Virus record (IMG/VR): IMGVR_UViG_3300050821_002963
Span: 62,001 to 126,000 of that record
Direction: 5' to 3' (one strand)
Length of the DNA stretch: 64,000 bases
DNA from: a virus
Under the pieces are notes generated by a model. The model had not been told where the DNA came from and searched no databases. It saw nothing but the letters and a program-made list of their open reading frames with translations. Shown in pieces: positions 25,085-33,732 of this stretch; positions within the stretch are counted from its first letter, which is position 1, and the number at the start of each line of letters is the position of its first letter. The translations under genes were made by a program, and so were the position numbers.

Positions 25085-25554
25085 GACTACATCCGGCGCC
25101 AGAGTTGAAAGACGTGGACTACCGTTGGTATGCATCTAGATTGGAAGCAATGATAAGGGCTGGTGAGCCTAGTAACTTGTACACTAAGGAAGAAGGTTGG
25201 TTGGAAGAAGCTAAGATTTGCTTCAAGTTTCTGACTACAGTGCCGACGCACGAACTCGGCTTTAAGATTCTCAGATGGAAAGGTCTAAAGAATGAAACTC
25301 GGGATAGTTCTACCCAGCTACCTGTACAACGAGGAAAGGAAGAGATTAGCGGGGAACGCCTTCGTATCCCTAGCGAGAACGGACTCGTTACCGCAGACTT
25401 CCACGTTGCTGCTTCTGGTGAGGCGCGGGACTTCTCAGTCCTACACGGTGCCGATGGAGATGCTGCAAAAGAAATTCCATGTGATACTAAAGACGGACGA
25501 GGGGCTGGAAGGGACGGAACAAACCCTCGCGTTCGGAACTACTTGGTTATTTGA
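25081..25554 (+). CDS. Hypothetical protein with an unusually long out-of-frame overlap
   Basis: 157 residues from ATG 25081 (overlaps the previous stop). Residues 1-70 are well formed (WYASRLEAMIRAGEPSNLY, then EEAKICFKFLTTVPTHELGF). The remaining part lies on top of the next gene in another frame and looks like non-coding translation. A one-base shift before 25292 would end it at an ATGA junction like its neighbours, so either the sequence has an indel or the gene lost its stop. Confidence 0.45.
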   Translation: MRLHPAPELKDVDYRWYASRLEAMIRAGEPSNLYTKEEGWLEEAKICFKFLTTVPTHELGFKILRWKGLKNETRDSSTQLPVQRGKEEISGERLRIPSENGLVTADFHVAASGEARDFSVLHGADGDAAKEIPCDTKDGRGAGRDGTNPRVRNYLVI

Positions 25555-25975
25555 GAATAGAGATGTGGACTATGTGACTTGGATGGGAGACGACGCTCTG
25601 TTTAACCCTCTTTGGTTGTGGAGATTGGATGGGTTGATAAAGAGGCATCCGAAGGCGGTGAGTTGGTCGGTGTATCGTTCGGCTTTCGAGTTCGTGCACA
25701 GGACCATACAGGAGACAGAAGAAGATGTAATGGTTCGGTCTATTTGCGGTCATGGGTTGACATTCTCAAAGAAAGAATGGACGGAGTGGGGAATAGATTG
25801 GACAAAGAGAGGTTGGAATTGCCATCAAGGAGATACTTTGGATTTGGTTCACTCGGAGGAAAGGTCGGGTGAGAGATGGGTAACGAAACAGAGTTATGTG
25901 AATCACATGGGCAAAGTCGGCGTACATTGCACTCCGGATATCCCTGAGTACGCGAAAGATTTCCAGCCCGCTTAG
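25292..25975 (+). CDS. Glycosyltransferase, GT-A type
   Basis: 227 residues. MKLGIVLPSYLYNEERKRLA opens like a family 2 enzyme; VDYVTWMGDDALFNPLWLWR carries the D-D metal/nucleotide-sugar motif. The C-terminal part (WGIDWTKRGWNCHQGDTLD) fits the acceptor side. Soluble. Part of the glycan island. Confidence 0.7.
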   Translation: MKLGIVLPSYLYNEERKRLAGNAFVSLARTDSLPQTSTLLLLVRRGTSQSYTVPMEMLQKKFHVILKTDEGLEGTEQTLAFGTTWLFENRDVDYVTWMGDDALFNPLWLWRLDGLIKRHPKAVSWSVYRSAFEFVHRTIQETEEDVMVRSICGHGLTFSKKEWTEWGIDWTKRGWNCHQGDTLDLVHSEERSGERWVTKQSYVNHMGKVGVHCTPDIPEYAKDFQPA

Positions 25976-25989
25976 AAAAAGGAGACTTC

Positions 25990-26241
25990 ATGGGAATTTT
26001 TATCAGTTTTTTGCTACTGCTTTTGAACTTGGTTATCATCGGTGTTTTGTATTGGGGTATAACTGAAATTCTAGCAGTCATACCTTTTATTCCACAGCCA
26101 ATCAAAAATGTACTGCTTACGATTCTTAAAGTGATTGTGGTTATCATCGCCGTAATCTGGGTAGCTAATTGGGTGATGGTAGTGCTGGCTAACGGAGCGG
26201 GCTTCGGTGTGCCAGTATTTATTCCGTACCATAGGCATTGA
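25990..26241 (+). CDS. Small membrane protein with two spans (holin-like size)
   Basis: 83 residues; GGAGACTTC before ATG. Two long hydrophobic segments (FISFLLLLLNLVIIGVLY and LLTILKVIVVIIAVIWVANW) separated by a short Pro-containing loop. Size and topology resemble a class II holin, but the context is glycan genes and no endolysin is next to it, so membrane anchoring of the pathway is an equal option. Confidence 0.5.
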   Translation: MGIFISFLLLLLNLVIIGVLYWGITEILAVIPFIPQPIKNVLLTILKVIVVIIAVIWVANWVMVVLANGAGFGVPVFIPYHRH

Positions 26242-26258
26242 GAACCAAGGATGTGAAA

Positions 26259-26426
26259 ATGATTAGAGGAGAACGAAGAGAAACACTACGGACCACGGAT
26301 AGGAGGACAGTGGTCCGTACTCCAGGCAAGTTGAAAAAGATTTTGGATATTACGTATGCGACTATAAGGAGACAGAACGATGAGAGACGAGAAGGCGATA
26401 GTGGAAAAGAAAGAAGAGATTCTTGA
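26259..26426 (+). CDS. Small basic hypothetical protein
   Basis: 55 residues from ATG 26259, extremely Arg-rich (GERRETLRTTDRRTVVRT). A TTG at 26238 overlapping the previous stop is an alternative start. Probably disordered and nucleic-acid binding, if translated. Low certainty. Confidence 0.35.
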   Translation: MIRGERRETLRTTDRRTVVRTPGKLKKILDITYATIRRQNDERREGDSGKERRDS

Positions 26427-26523
26427 GCTGGTTAGAAAAATGGGGACGGAAGAGGATGGGCACGATTACGTACAATCAGTAGCTATGGCTGGCGCAGAAT
26501 TAGTGGAATTGGAGAAGCAATGA
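26380..26523 (+). CDS. 47-residue hypothetical protein
   Basis: ATG 26380 after AAGGAGACAGAACG; stop overlaps the next gene start by ATGA. The sequence (EKKEEILELVRKMGTEEDGH, then SVAMAGAELVELEKQ) is acidic and helical. The good ribosome-binding site and coupling support translation. Confidence 0.5.
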   Translation: MRDEKAIVEKKEEILELVRKMGTEEDGHDYVQSVAMAGAELVELEKQ

Positions 26524-27452
26524 AGGTTGGACTGATATCGAATTGGGATGTGCAGTGTGGCAATGCTGAGTATGGACGGGCTCTTTGTCATGAGCTGAGG
26601 AAAGAGTTTGAGGTAGTGGAACTGCCACCTGATACCGGTCTGGCGCGGAAAGAAATTTCCCTCGACAAGGATATACGGTTGGTTATAATTAACTGGCACG
26701 GTGGAAGGGTCCAAGTCAGAAAAGAAGATACAGGGCAGATGCAGGATAAGGGTGTGAAAGTTATCGTCATTGACCAGAATTGTACTGGAGGTGCTGGGGC
26801 AGTGGGTTTTGGTGCGGATGGTTACGTGGCACATGAGCCGGCAAAAAATATAAGGTACAGTTTCATTCCGCACGGGATTCCAGAAGTGGAGACAAGCAAG
26901 GTCTTGTCCAAAGTGGCAATGGTTGGTACGGCCGGGTTTCCTTTTCCATGGAAGCGATACGATGTGGTGGCGGAGGTAGCAAAGAAGTTCAACATAATGG
27001 CTTTGATGATTGCTCCGAAGTCGGATCAGATGAACACGGATGTGTTTATGGATGGCATCAAAGGTCACATTCCTGGTTTGGCTTTGATTCACAGGGAGTG
27101 GTTACCGACTGCGGAAGTAGTAAGAATGCTTTCGGAATGTGTCTTGAACATCTTTTGGTTCCAGTCTATGGACTCATCGGATGAGTTGGGACAGTCGGGT
27201 TCGGTACGGTTGGGCATAGCAGCGAAGAGGCCAACGATTATCTCGACCCACAGGAAGTTGAAGACACTGTGGAAGTACGACGATGAGTTGTACATCTGTC
27301 CAAAGGAAGAGGATGTGTACAAGGCGGTAGAAGAAATTCTCTTGGCACCACATCTGGCTAAGATACCAGACAAGATTTTGAAAGAGCAGGGTTGGTCGGT
27401 GACAGGGAAGCAGTACAGAGAATTGGTAAAGGAGTTGGATTGCAATTCTTAA
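26520..27452 (+). CDS. Glycosyltransferase, GT-B type, paralogue of the one at 22454
   Basis: 310 residues. MKVGLISNWDVQCGNAEYGR aligns with the start of the 22454 product. FIPHGIPEVETSK, AMVGTAGFPFPWKRYD (donor-domain first strand) and SSDELGQSGSVRLGIAAKRP (donor-binding helix with Glu) follow in GT4 order. A duplicated enzyme could add a second residue to the same glycan. Confidence 0.7.
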   Translation: MKVGLISNWDVQCGNAEYGRALCHELRKEFEVVELPPDTGLARKEISLDKDIRLVIINWHGGRVQVRKEDTGQMQDKGVKVIVIDQNCTGGAGAVGFGADGYVAHEPAKNIRYSFIPHGIPEVETSKVLSKVAMVGTAGFPFPWKRYDVVAEVAKKFNIMALMIAPKSDQMNTDVFMDGIKGHIPGLALIHREWLPTAEVVRMLSECVLNIFWFQSMDSSDELGQSGSVRLGIAAKRPTIISTHRKLKTLWKYDDELYICPKEEDVYKAVEEILLAPHLAKIPDKILKEQGWSVTGKQYRELVKELDCNS

Positions 27453-28174
27453 CAGCCAACACGCCATTCGGTATGTTCAAGTACGTCTCGACAGACGACA
27501 TTGGACAAAGAATTGCCTCGAACAAGTTCTGGGATGAGCACCTTCGTTCAGCAATGGATAGGGTGGAGCCTGGAAAAGTTATGGTGGACATCGGGGCTAA
27601 CTTGGGATTCTTTGTTGTGTACTTGGCTAGGAAGGGAGTAAAGGTGCATGCCTTCGAGCCGTGCAATGGGGTGTTTGAGATGTTGGCTGACAACGTGGCT
27701 CTGAATGGTGTAGAGGATATGGTTACTCTACACAAGACAGCTCTTTACTCTAGAGAGACGGACTTGCACAAGAATACGGAGTGTGGTTGGACGTATCCTG
27801 CGACAAGTAATGGTGAGTTGGACTTCGAGCGTATAGTTAACTCCGGCCAGCTGTGTCTAAAACCAGGATTTGGCGGAGTCTACGCTATGCAGGGGAAAAC
27901 TTTGGATAGCTACAAGTTGGAGGACGTAGCGTTAATAAAATCGGATGCACAGGGATGTGACCTACAGGCTTTGAGAGGGGCACGGGAAACAATAGATAGA
28001 TGCAAGCCGATACTGTGTTTCGAGTTTGAGAGGATTCCATCTTTGGTGCATGGAGACACAAAAGCTTCTTACGAAGGGTTTGTGGAAGAGATTGGATATA
28101 GGATTGAGATGGCTTTCAATCCGGACCCATGTAGACATGACGACTACTCGGATTACGTGGCGGTGCCTAAATGA
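27440..28174 (+). CDS. FkbM-family SAM methyltransferase
   Basis: 244 residues from TTG 27440, chosen because AAAGGAG ends five bases upstream; an earlier TTG at 27392 would overlap the previous gene more. VMVDIGANLGFFVVYLARKG is the FkbM motif I; VHAFEPCNGVFEMLADNV is motif II with the acidic residue; VALIKSDAQGCDLQALRGA matches the family's downstream D-x-E/Q-G segment. Members O-methylate sugars and natural products. Confidence 0.8.
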   Translation: MQFLTANTPFGMFKYVSTDDIGQRIASNKFWDEHLRSAMDRVEPGKVMVDIGANLGFFVVYLARKGVKVHAFEPCNGVFEMLADNVALNGVEDMVTLHKTALYSRETDLHKNTECGWTYPATSNGELDFERIVNSGQLCLKPGFGGVYAMQGKTLDSYKLEDVALIKSDAQGCDLQALRGARETIDRCKPILCFEFERIPSLVHGDTKASYEGFVEEIGYRIEMAFNPDPCRHDDYSDYVAVPK

Positions 28175-28893
28175 TTTTCTCCAGAACGATGAGGCTGGAC
28201 GACTACAACTATTTGACAGAGGAAAGCTTGTTGATGCAGCAGATAGTCAACGCTATCCAGATGTGGTATCCAGCTCAGCATCAGCATAGGAGATGGGAAT
28301 ACGCGCTGGCATTAAAAGCTTTCAAGCAAGTGTTTGGAGAACAGAAAGGTTTAACGGTTACTGACCACGGATGCGGAGCTGGATTCCTTAGTCCAATGAT
28401 GTACTGGTTGGGACAGAACGTTTGGATGTACGAGTGCTGGACGATGGGAAGTGCTGAGCAGTACATGATGGAGCAGATGAGGCGGGTGGGAGTTCACCGT
28501 GGGCAGGATGCTGGAACGTATGAGATGCGGACTAGGCCATTGGGTGAGTTGGTCGAGGCGGATGGTGGGGTCGACGCGGCCTTTTGCATATCGACACTTG
28601 AGCACATTGGAGAGTATCAAAAAGCTTTTCGGGATTTATTGAACACGGTTAAGCCCGGTGGATTGCTTGGGCTTACGACGGATTTCGCAGAGCACGAGTT
28701 GGATGACTATCAATACGCCGGCCTTAGGGCCGGCAAGATGTTTACTGAGAAAACGTATTTGGAATTGGAAGCTATAGGTGAAGAGAATGGATTTGAACTT
28801 TTAGGTGGCGCGGCCGATTGGGGTTGGTCGGAAGAGAATCGTTTGGTTAATAACTATGGCTTTGCAGCTTTATTCATGGTGAGGCATGAATGA
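28171..28893 (+). CDS. Class I SAM-dependent methyltransferase
   Basis: 240 residues; ATGA overlap with the FkbM gene. LTVTDHGCGAGFLSPMMYWL is motif I with an unusual H for the usual L/V before GCG; VDAAFCISTLEHIGEYQKAF and LNTVKPGGLLGLTTDF are motif IV-V segments of Methyltransf_11/23 enzymes. Probably a second glycan or small-molecule methylation step. Confidence 0.75.
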   Translation: MIFSRTMRLDDYNYLTEESLLMQQIVNAIQMWYPAQHQHRRWEYALALKAFKQVFGEQKGLTVTDHGCGAGFLSPMMYWLGQNVWMYECWTMGSAEQYMMEQMRRVGVHRGQDAGTYEMRTRPLGELVEADGGVDAAFCISTLEHIGEYQKAFRDLLNTVKPGGLLGLTTDFAEHELDDYQYAGLRAGKMFTEKTYLELEAIGEENGFELLGGAADWGWSEENRLVNNYGFAALFMVRHE

Positions 28894-29393
28894 AAGAACG
28901 ATGGAAGCCTGTTTTTGGGGGCATATACGCTGTATCGGATAGAGGTAGAGTTAGAAGGGAAGCTCCAGGAATTAATACTTTCCCTGGAAAGATTTTGAGA
29001 CCTTGCCCAGTTCCAGATTGGTATGTAGTTGGCGTGGCTGTGGTTAATGGAAAAAGAATTTCGTACAACGTCCACGTTTTAGTTGCAGAGGCTTTTCTAG
29101 GACCTAGACCTAGAGGAAAGCAAGTGAATCATAAGGATGGAGATAAACACAATAACGTTTGGAAGAACTTGGAGTACAAGACACCTAAGCAAAACCAACA
29201 GCATTCTTCTAAGCTAGGATTAATAGCGTATGGGGAAAGAAACGGTAACTCCAAGTTGACTGAGAAAAAAGTTGCTGAAATGCGGGAAAAGTTTGCGATA
29301 AGTAAGCCTAGTTACGTTCAGTTAGGTAGACAGTTTGGTGTTACAAAAGAAATGGCAAGTCTGATTATAAGAAGGAAGAATTGGGTTAGATAA
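28890..29393 (+). CDS. Free-standing HNH homing-type endonuclease
   Basis: 167 residues. N-terminal NUMOD4-like segment (WKPVFGGIYAVSDRGRVRR), HNH core (NVHVLVAEAFLGPRPRGKQV then NHKDGDKHNNVWKNLEY), and a C-terminal helix-turn-helix-like DNA-binding part (YVQLGRQFGVTKEMASLII). Codon use is more A/T-rich than its neighbours, and it interrupts a run of glycan genes, in keeping with mobile insertion. No flanking intron is seen. Confidence 0.8.
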   Translation: MKERWKPVFGGIYAVSDRGRVRREAPGINTFPGKILRPCPVPDWYVVGVAVVNGKRISYNVHVLVAEAFLGPRPRGKQVNHKDGDKHNNVWKNLEYKTPKQNQQHSSKLGLIAYGERNGNSKLTEKKVAEMREKFAISKPSYVQLGRQFGVTKEMASLIIRRKNWVR

Positions 29394-29436
29394 GAACGAA
29401 GGAAAGGAATTCAAATGCGGAACAGACGGAACAAGA

Positions 29437-30489
29437 ATGAAAACGGCTTTGGTTACAGGAGCATTGGGGCAGGACGGTACTTACCTAACAGAACATCTGT
29501 TGGGATTGGGTTACAGAGTAGTTGGTTTAATCAGGAGAACTCCTTGGTCCAGTAAGCAGGCAGTGAACTGGGCGTTGAAGCAAAGTTGGGCAGACAACGT
29601 GGAGTTCGTTTACGGGGATGTGAGAGACGAAGCTTCGCTCAGAAGTGCCATCAAGAAAGCATGGCCGGACGAGATTTACAATCTAGCGGGACAGGTGTAT
29701 GTGCCACTTTCTTGGGAACAAGCGGAACATACGTTCGATGTGAACGTTGGGGGCTTGGCTAGGATTCTGAGAATCGTGGAACAGGTGAAAGCGGATACGA
29801 AAGTCTACCAGGCTTCCAGTTCAGAGATGTATGGGAATCATGCGGGTGAATGTGATGACAAAACAGAGATGTGGCCAGAGTCCCCCTACGGAATCTCGAA
29901 ATTGGCGGCTCATAGATTGGTTGCCTTATACCGTAGTCGGGGTTTGTTCTGTGTTGCTGGAATTTTATTTAATCACGAAAGCCCTCGTCGTGGTCACGAA
30001 ATGGTTACAAGAAAGATTGCTAGGGCAGTAGCAGAGTGGTCTATGGGTTCGGATGAGATTCTTTCTTTGGGCAATATGGACTCGAGAAGGGATTGGGGCT
30101 TCGCTGGAGAATATGTAAAGGCAATGCACAAGATGTTGCAGCAGCCGGAAGCGGATGACTACGTGGTCGGTACGGGCGTATCACATTCGGTGCAGGAGTT
30201 TCTCAGTACGGCTTGTGAAGTGTTGGGAGTTGAGAAGCAGTTTGCAAACGAGCATACAAAGATAGATGAGAGATTTGTCAGGAAGCAAGAGATATTCGAT
30301 ATGAGGGCGGACAACAAAAAGATAAGAGAAAAGCTTGGATGGGAACCTAGAATCTCCTTTCGGCAACTTGTACAATGTATGTGTCAGGCCGAGGTGGATA
30401 AGATAAGGAACAGAGAGCAGTTTGGAGAACTAGAGGAGGCCCAGTCCAATGTCAATGAGCCAGGAGTTGTTCGCGCAGTTAGCGATTGA
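29437..30489 (+). CDS. gmd: GDP-mannose 4,6-dehydratase
   Basis: 350 residues. ALVTGALGQDGTYLTEHLL (NADP loop), YQASSSEMYGN, ESPYGISKLAAHRLV (catalytic YxxxK) and FNHESPRRGHEMVTRKIAR, with LGNMDSRRDWGFAGEYVKAM, are the diagnostic Gmd blocks. It makes GDP-4-keto-6-deoxymannose, the precursor of fucose, rhamnose and perosamine forms. With the C-methyltransferase this would give a branched or methylated deoxysugar. The 3' end overlaps the sigma-factor gene by 41 bases. Confidence 0.88.
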   Translation: MKTALVTGALGQDGTYLTEHLLGLGYRVVGLIRRTPWSSKQAVNWALKQSWADNVEFVYGDVRDEASLRSAIKKAWPDEIYNLAGQVYVPLSWEQAEHTFDVNVGGLARILRIVEQVKADTKVYQASSSEMYGNHAGECDDKTEMWPESPYGISKLAAHRLVALYRSRGLFCVAGILFNHESPRRGHEMVTRKIARAVAEWSMGSDEILSLGNMDSRRDWGFAGEYVKAMHKMLQQPEADDYVVGTGVSHSVQEFLSTACEVLGVEKQFANEHTKIDERFVRKQEIFDMRADNKKIREKLGWEPRISFRQLVQCMCQAEVDKIRNREQFGELEEAQSNVNEPGVVRAVSD

Positions 30490-30982
30490 GTACAGGCCAA
30501 AAATTCTTCGTGCGGCATTAAAGATGATGCATCATAAAGAAGATGCAGAAGATGTGGTTCAGATGGCTATGCTGCAAGCTTTCAAGCATAAGGATGACTT
30601 TAGCTATAGGTCTTCCTTTGGTACTTGGTTACATCGCATCATGTTAAATGAGTTGCGGATGTTCTACCGCGCTAGGAAGTGTGGTAGATGGAATGCTTCT
30701 CTGGAGAAGCCAATAGATTTGGTAGAGTACAACAAGTTAGTGGAGGATGAGAACCTTAGACCGGATATCTTATTCGCGAACAAAGCTATCCGGTTGGCTT
30801 TCGAAGATGCTTTGGATAGGCTCCCACCGTCTCAGAAAGATGTGGCTTTGCTAAGATTCGGTTTGGGTATGACATTGAAAGAGATGGCACAGAATCTGAA
30901 CAAGACGGAAGTGGCTGTGAAGGCTGCTTTGCACGTTGCAAGAGCCAAGCTAAAAGTACAGTTGGTGGGAGTCGAGACATGA
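30449..30982 (+). CDS. ECF-type RNA polymerase sigma factor
   Basis: 177 residues. Region 2: YRPKILRAALKMMHHKEDAEDVVQMAMLQAF, which I cite only as starting EYRPKILRAALKMM and containing EDAEDVVQMAML (the D-A-E-D-x-x-Q signature), then SSFGTWLHRIMLNELRMF. Region 4: LDRLPPSQKDVALLRFGLGM then TLKEMAQNLNKTEVAVKAAL, a helix-turn-helix. GAGGAGG lies nine bases before ATG. A phage-coded sigma factor may direct late transcription or seize host polymerase. Confidence 0.8.
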   Translation: MSMSQELFAQLAIEYRPKILRAALKMMHHKEDAEDVVQMAMLQAFKHKDDFSYRSSFGTWLHRIMLNELRMFYRARKCGRWNASLEKPIDLVEYNKLVEDENLRPDILFANKAIRLAFEDALDRLPPSQKDVALLRFGLGMTLKEMAQNLNKTEVAVKAALHVARAKLKVQLVGVET

Positions 30983-31413
30983 ATATAGAAACTTTAATCA
31001 GGAACATGAAGGCTTACGGTACACCAGAAGGGGTCAAGTTGGCGTGGGAAAGTAGACCACGAGCTCTGGGTAGGCCTAGACCACAGCTACTTGAGTCCAG
31101 GTACCTGTCTTTGGAATTAAGGAACTCACCCCTTCCGCACGTGTTTGAGAACTCGGACAAGACGAGTTGGCACTGGTCTTCGGACAAATCTAATCTAGTG
31201 GTGGAGACGGTGGAAGAGCCAAACACAGAAGACAGACCAAACGCCTTGGGTATGGAAATCAAAACGACGTACACTATTCCAGTAAGGAATATTACCTATT
31301 GGGGGCCGGAGCAGGAGTCTCCGATCTACTTAAAAAGAAAAGGCATGGAACCATCCAGCCAATACAAGACGGGATTCATGATGGGGATGAAAGGCAAGAA
31401 GAGGGTCAATTGA
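30979..31413 (+). CDS. Hypothetical protein
   Basis: 144 residues, ATGA overlap with the sigma-factor gene. Basic N-terminal third (SRPRALGRPRPQLLES), beta-rich middle, and a C-terminal KRKGMEPSSQYKTGF with MMGMKGKKRVN. No family recognised. Overlaps the next gene's TTG start by four bases. Confidence 0.5.
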   Translation: MNIETLIRNMKAYGTPEGVKLAWESRPRALGRPRPQLLESRYLSLELRNSPLPHVFENSDKTSWHWSSDKSNLVVETVEEPNTEDRPNALGMEIKTTYTIPVRNITYWGPEQESPIYLKRKGMEPSSQYKTGFMMGMKGKKRVN

Positions 31414-32396
31414 ATCTGGCTAATGCAATCAAGCTGAAGAGTCTGGACGGAGCGGCGGCCGGAACACAGGCTACGGTCCCAGACTCTCGTTCGGCGGACG
31501 ACTGGATTAAGAAGTTCCTGGACGACAAGAATAAGCGGTTGAATGCTCTGCGCAGAGAATTGAATCATCTTATCGGCCCTGAGAAGGGGGAATGGCACGC
31601 AGCGGTCAGAGAAGACAAGAAGTCAGCCTTTCCTCAGTCTCCTGGAAAAACGGCACAAGGTGGACGGTGGGCTGTAGTATCACCAGAAGATGAAATCATT
31701 TCCACTTGGCCCAGCAAAGAAGAAGCGTATCGAGCCGCGTTTCCCTATTGGCGAGGATTACTTCCCTCAGCAACGGGGCCAACTGGTGGGGCGAGAGTTA
31801 AAAGAGTTCGGGATGTGAGGGCTGGTGGGCCAGGTAGTGGGTGTCAGGGTGAGAACTGTGGAAGACCAAAAACTGTTAGTGAGGTTTTCCCACTAGAGCT
31901 CAGCAAGACTCTTATGGATGATGATTTGCGTGAGAGGTCTTTCGACGCTCAGTCAAAGTCGTCTGGAATGCGGCAGACGATTGACATTAACAAGTTAGTG
32001 GCTACGCAAGATAAGTTGTATCCTGAGGTGCTTGAGCAATACTATAGGACAGGAGCTATCAAAGATGCTCAGGGCGAGCTTCCAGTTTTGATAAAGGATG
32101 GAGAGAAGTACTACATTGAGGATGGGCATCATCGTATGGTTGCACAGAAGTTGATTGGTTTAAAAAAGGTGCGAGCTTTGGTGTACGATGCTTCACCAAA
32201 AGAAGTTCAGGCGGCAGACATCTTTGAAGACCCTGACCACGGAGACAGAACGAGGGCTAAATTTCTAAAGCACGCGAAACCTAAAGTCGTACAGGATGCG
32301 GACCAACTAAGAATGGCGGACAAAAGGCCCAGCTCACATGGGCAAGGAGCTGCTGGCACGGGTGGTGCGGCAGGACCGAGTGGGGGAGGAACGTAG
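31410..32396 (+). CDS. Leader-tagged ParB/Srx-like protein with internal GGPGSGC motif
   Basis: 328 residues from TTG 31410 (overlaps the previous stop). The start MNLANAIKLKSLDG has the shared leader. Inside (about residue 138) is AGGPGSGCQGENCGRPK, here 130 residues after the leader instead of next to it. The C-terminal half is ParB/Srx-like: TIDINKLVATQDKLYPEV, then KYYIEDGHHRMVAQKLIG. In other proteins of this clan the G-H-H-R segment binds nucleotide or phosphate. Low-complexity tail (GTGGAAGPSGGGT). Confidence 0.6.
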   Translation: MNLANAIKLKSLDGAAAGTQATVPDSRSADDWIKKFLDDKNKRLNALRRELNHLIGPEKGEWHAAVREDKKSAFPQSPGKTAQGGRWAVVSPEDEIISTWPSKEEAYRAAFPYWRGLLPSATGPTGGARVKRVRDVRAGGPGSGCQGENCGRPKTVSEVFPLELSKTLMDDDLRERSFDAQSKSSGMRQTIDINKLVATQDKLYPEVLEQYYRTGAIKDAQGELPVLIKDGEKYYIEDGHHRMVAQKLIGLKKVRALVYDASPKEVQAADIFEDPDHGDRTRAKFLKHAKPKVVQDADQLRMADKRPSSHGQGAAGTGGAAGPSGGGT

Positions 32397-32412
32397 GAGA
32401 AAGAAAGGTCCC

Positions 32413-33447
32413 ATGGCTTTGAACAAATTTACGCATCACGCGACTTGCAAGTGCACGGAATGTATAGACCATCCTAGTCAGGCGAAGATAGGGATTCACG
32501 TACTACCGAACAGGTTGTACGTAGTAACGATGTTGGAGAATCCGCTTAGATGGAGGAAGAGATACGAAAACTACTGGGCGTTTGAGCAGCATATAGAAAA
32601 GTCTGGCGGGATTCTGTACACGGCGGAAGTAGCTTTTGGTGAAAGGCACTTTGAGATAACAGACCAGGATAATCCCAGACACCTGCAGTTGTATACCGAT
32701 TCAGATAACTGGAACTATGAGATTTGGCATAAAGAAAATGTGCTGAACCTTTTGATTAACCGGTTACCAGCCGATGCAAAGTATATAGCCTGGATTGATT
32801 CGGATGTGAGATTCGCAAAGCCTGATTGGTGTCAGGAGACAATGCATCTGTTGCAGCACTATCAGGTGTTGCAGATGTTTTCGCATACTTTGGATTTGGG
32901 TCCAGAAGACGAGCCGGTTGGTAATAGCATAGGCTACGTCTATAAGAAGATAACGGACCCGGACTACCCTTCGGACGGGTACTACTATGGAGGCAAGAAA
33001 GGGTTGTGGGTTCATCCTGGATTTGCTTGGGCGGCGAGACGAGATGCGTTGAATCATTTAGGTGGTTTGGTGGATTGGTGCATCCTTGGTTCGGGTGATT
33101 GGACAATGGGCGCGGCTCTATTCGGAGAAGTTGAGAAGTCGCTGAACCCGGGCTATTCGGAGACGTACAAACGGTGGGCGAGGCAATGGCAGGAACGGGC
33201 AGAGAAGTACATACGTAGAAACGTTGGTTACATGCCTGGCTTGGTACACCACAGATGGCACGGGAAGAAGATGAACCGGAATTACGATACGCGTTGGAGA
33301 CTTCTGATTGAGACTGGCTACGACCCAGAACTGGACTTGAAGCGTGACGTTCAGGGATTGTGGCAGTTGACGGACAGGTCGATAGCACTACGGGATGGCA
33401 TCAGAAGATATGCCAAGCTTCGTAATGAAGATGGAACAGAGGTATAG
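32413..33447 (+). CDS. Glycosyltransferase, GT-A type
   Basis: 344 residues from ATG 32413, with GGAGAAAGAAAGG upstream. A zinc-like HHATCKCTECIDH lies at the N-terminus. DAKYIAWIDSDVRFAKPDW carries the D-S-D metal motif, and GDWTMGAALFG plus MPGLVHHRWHGKKMNR are later active-site segments. An ATG at 32338 would extend the protein into the end of the previous gene. Acceptor unknown. Confidence 0.75.
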   Translation: MALNKFTHHATCKCTECIDHPSQAKIGIHVLPNRLYVVTMLENPLRWRKRYENYWAFEQHIEKSGGILYTAEVAFGERHFEITDQDNPRHLQLYTDSDNWNYEIWHKENVLNLLINRLPADAKYIAWIDSDVRFAKPDWCQETMHLLQHYQVLQMFSHTLDLGPEDEPVGNSIGYVYKKITDPDYPSDGYYYGGKKGLWVHPGFAWAARRDALNHLGGLVDWCILGSGDWTMGAALFGEVEKSLNPGYSETYKRWARQWQERAEKYIRRNVGYMPGLVHHRWHGKKMNRNYDTRWRLLIETGYDPELDLKRDVQGLWQLTDRSIALRDGIRRYAKLRNEDGTEV

Positions 33448-33450
33448 GTT

Positions 33451-33732
33451 ATGATAACAATATTGGAAGCTCAGTTGGATTTTACGACTAGCAGTCTTTC
33501 GACAGTGGTTGTGCCGGTAGATTCGGAGATAGTGGCGGCAAGGTTGCTGCAGAAGGCGGAGGATGAAGTATTCATGCTATGGTTATTGGCCGACGAGACT
33601 TCGCCTTTGGTGCACGATAGGAAGTTTGCTCTACTCATTACAGGACAGCCTCTGCCGGGCAATTTGAAAAAGTACATCGGCACATTCTTAATGGGGACGC
33701 AGTACAAGCATGTGGTGGAACTGGAGATGTGA
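33451..33732 (+). CDS. DUF7352-like small phage protein
   Basis: 93 residues. LLITGQPLPGNLKKYIGTFL with GTQYKHVVELEM resembles a short phage domain in which 'yIGTf...VwHvFe' is conserved. The N-terminal MITILEAQLDF is only loosely like the leader of nearby genes. Function unknown. Confidence 0.45.
   Translation: MITILEAQLDFTTSSLSTVVVPVDSEIVAARLLQKAEDEVFMLWLLADETSPLVHDRKFALLITGQPLPGNLKKYIGTFLMGTQYKHVVELEM

Noticed and set aside
25990-26241. Holin call for the two-span protein
   Set aside because: No lysis gene is adjacent and the neighbours are glycosyltransferases, so the call is left as membrane protein.
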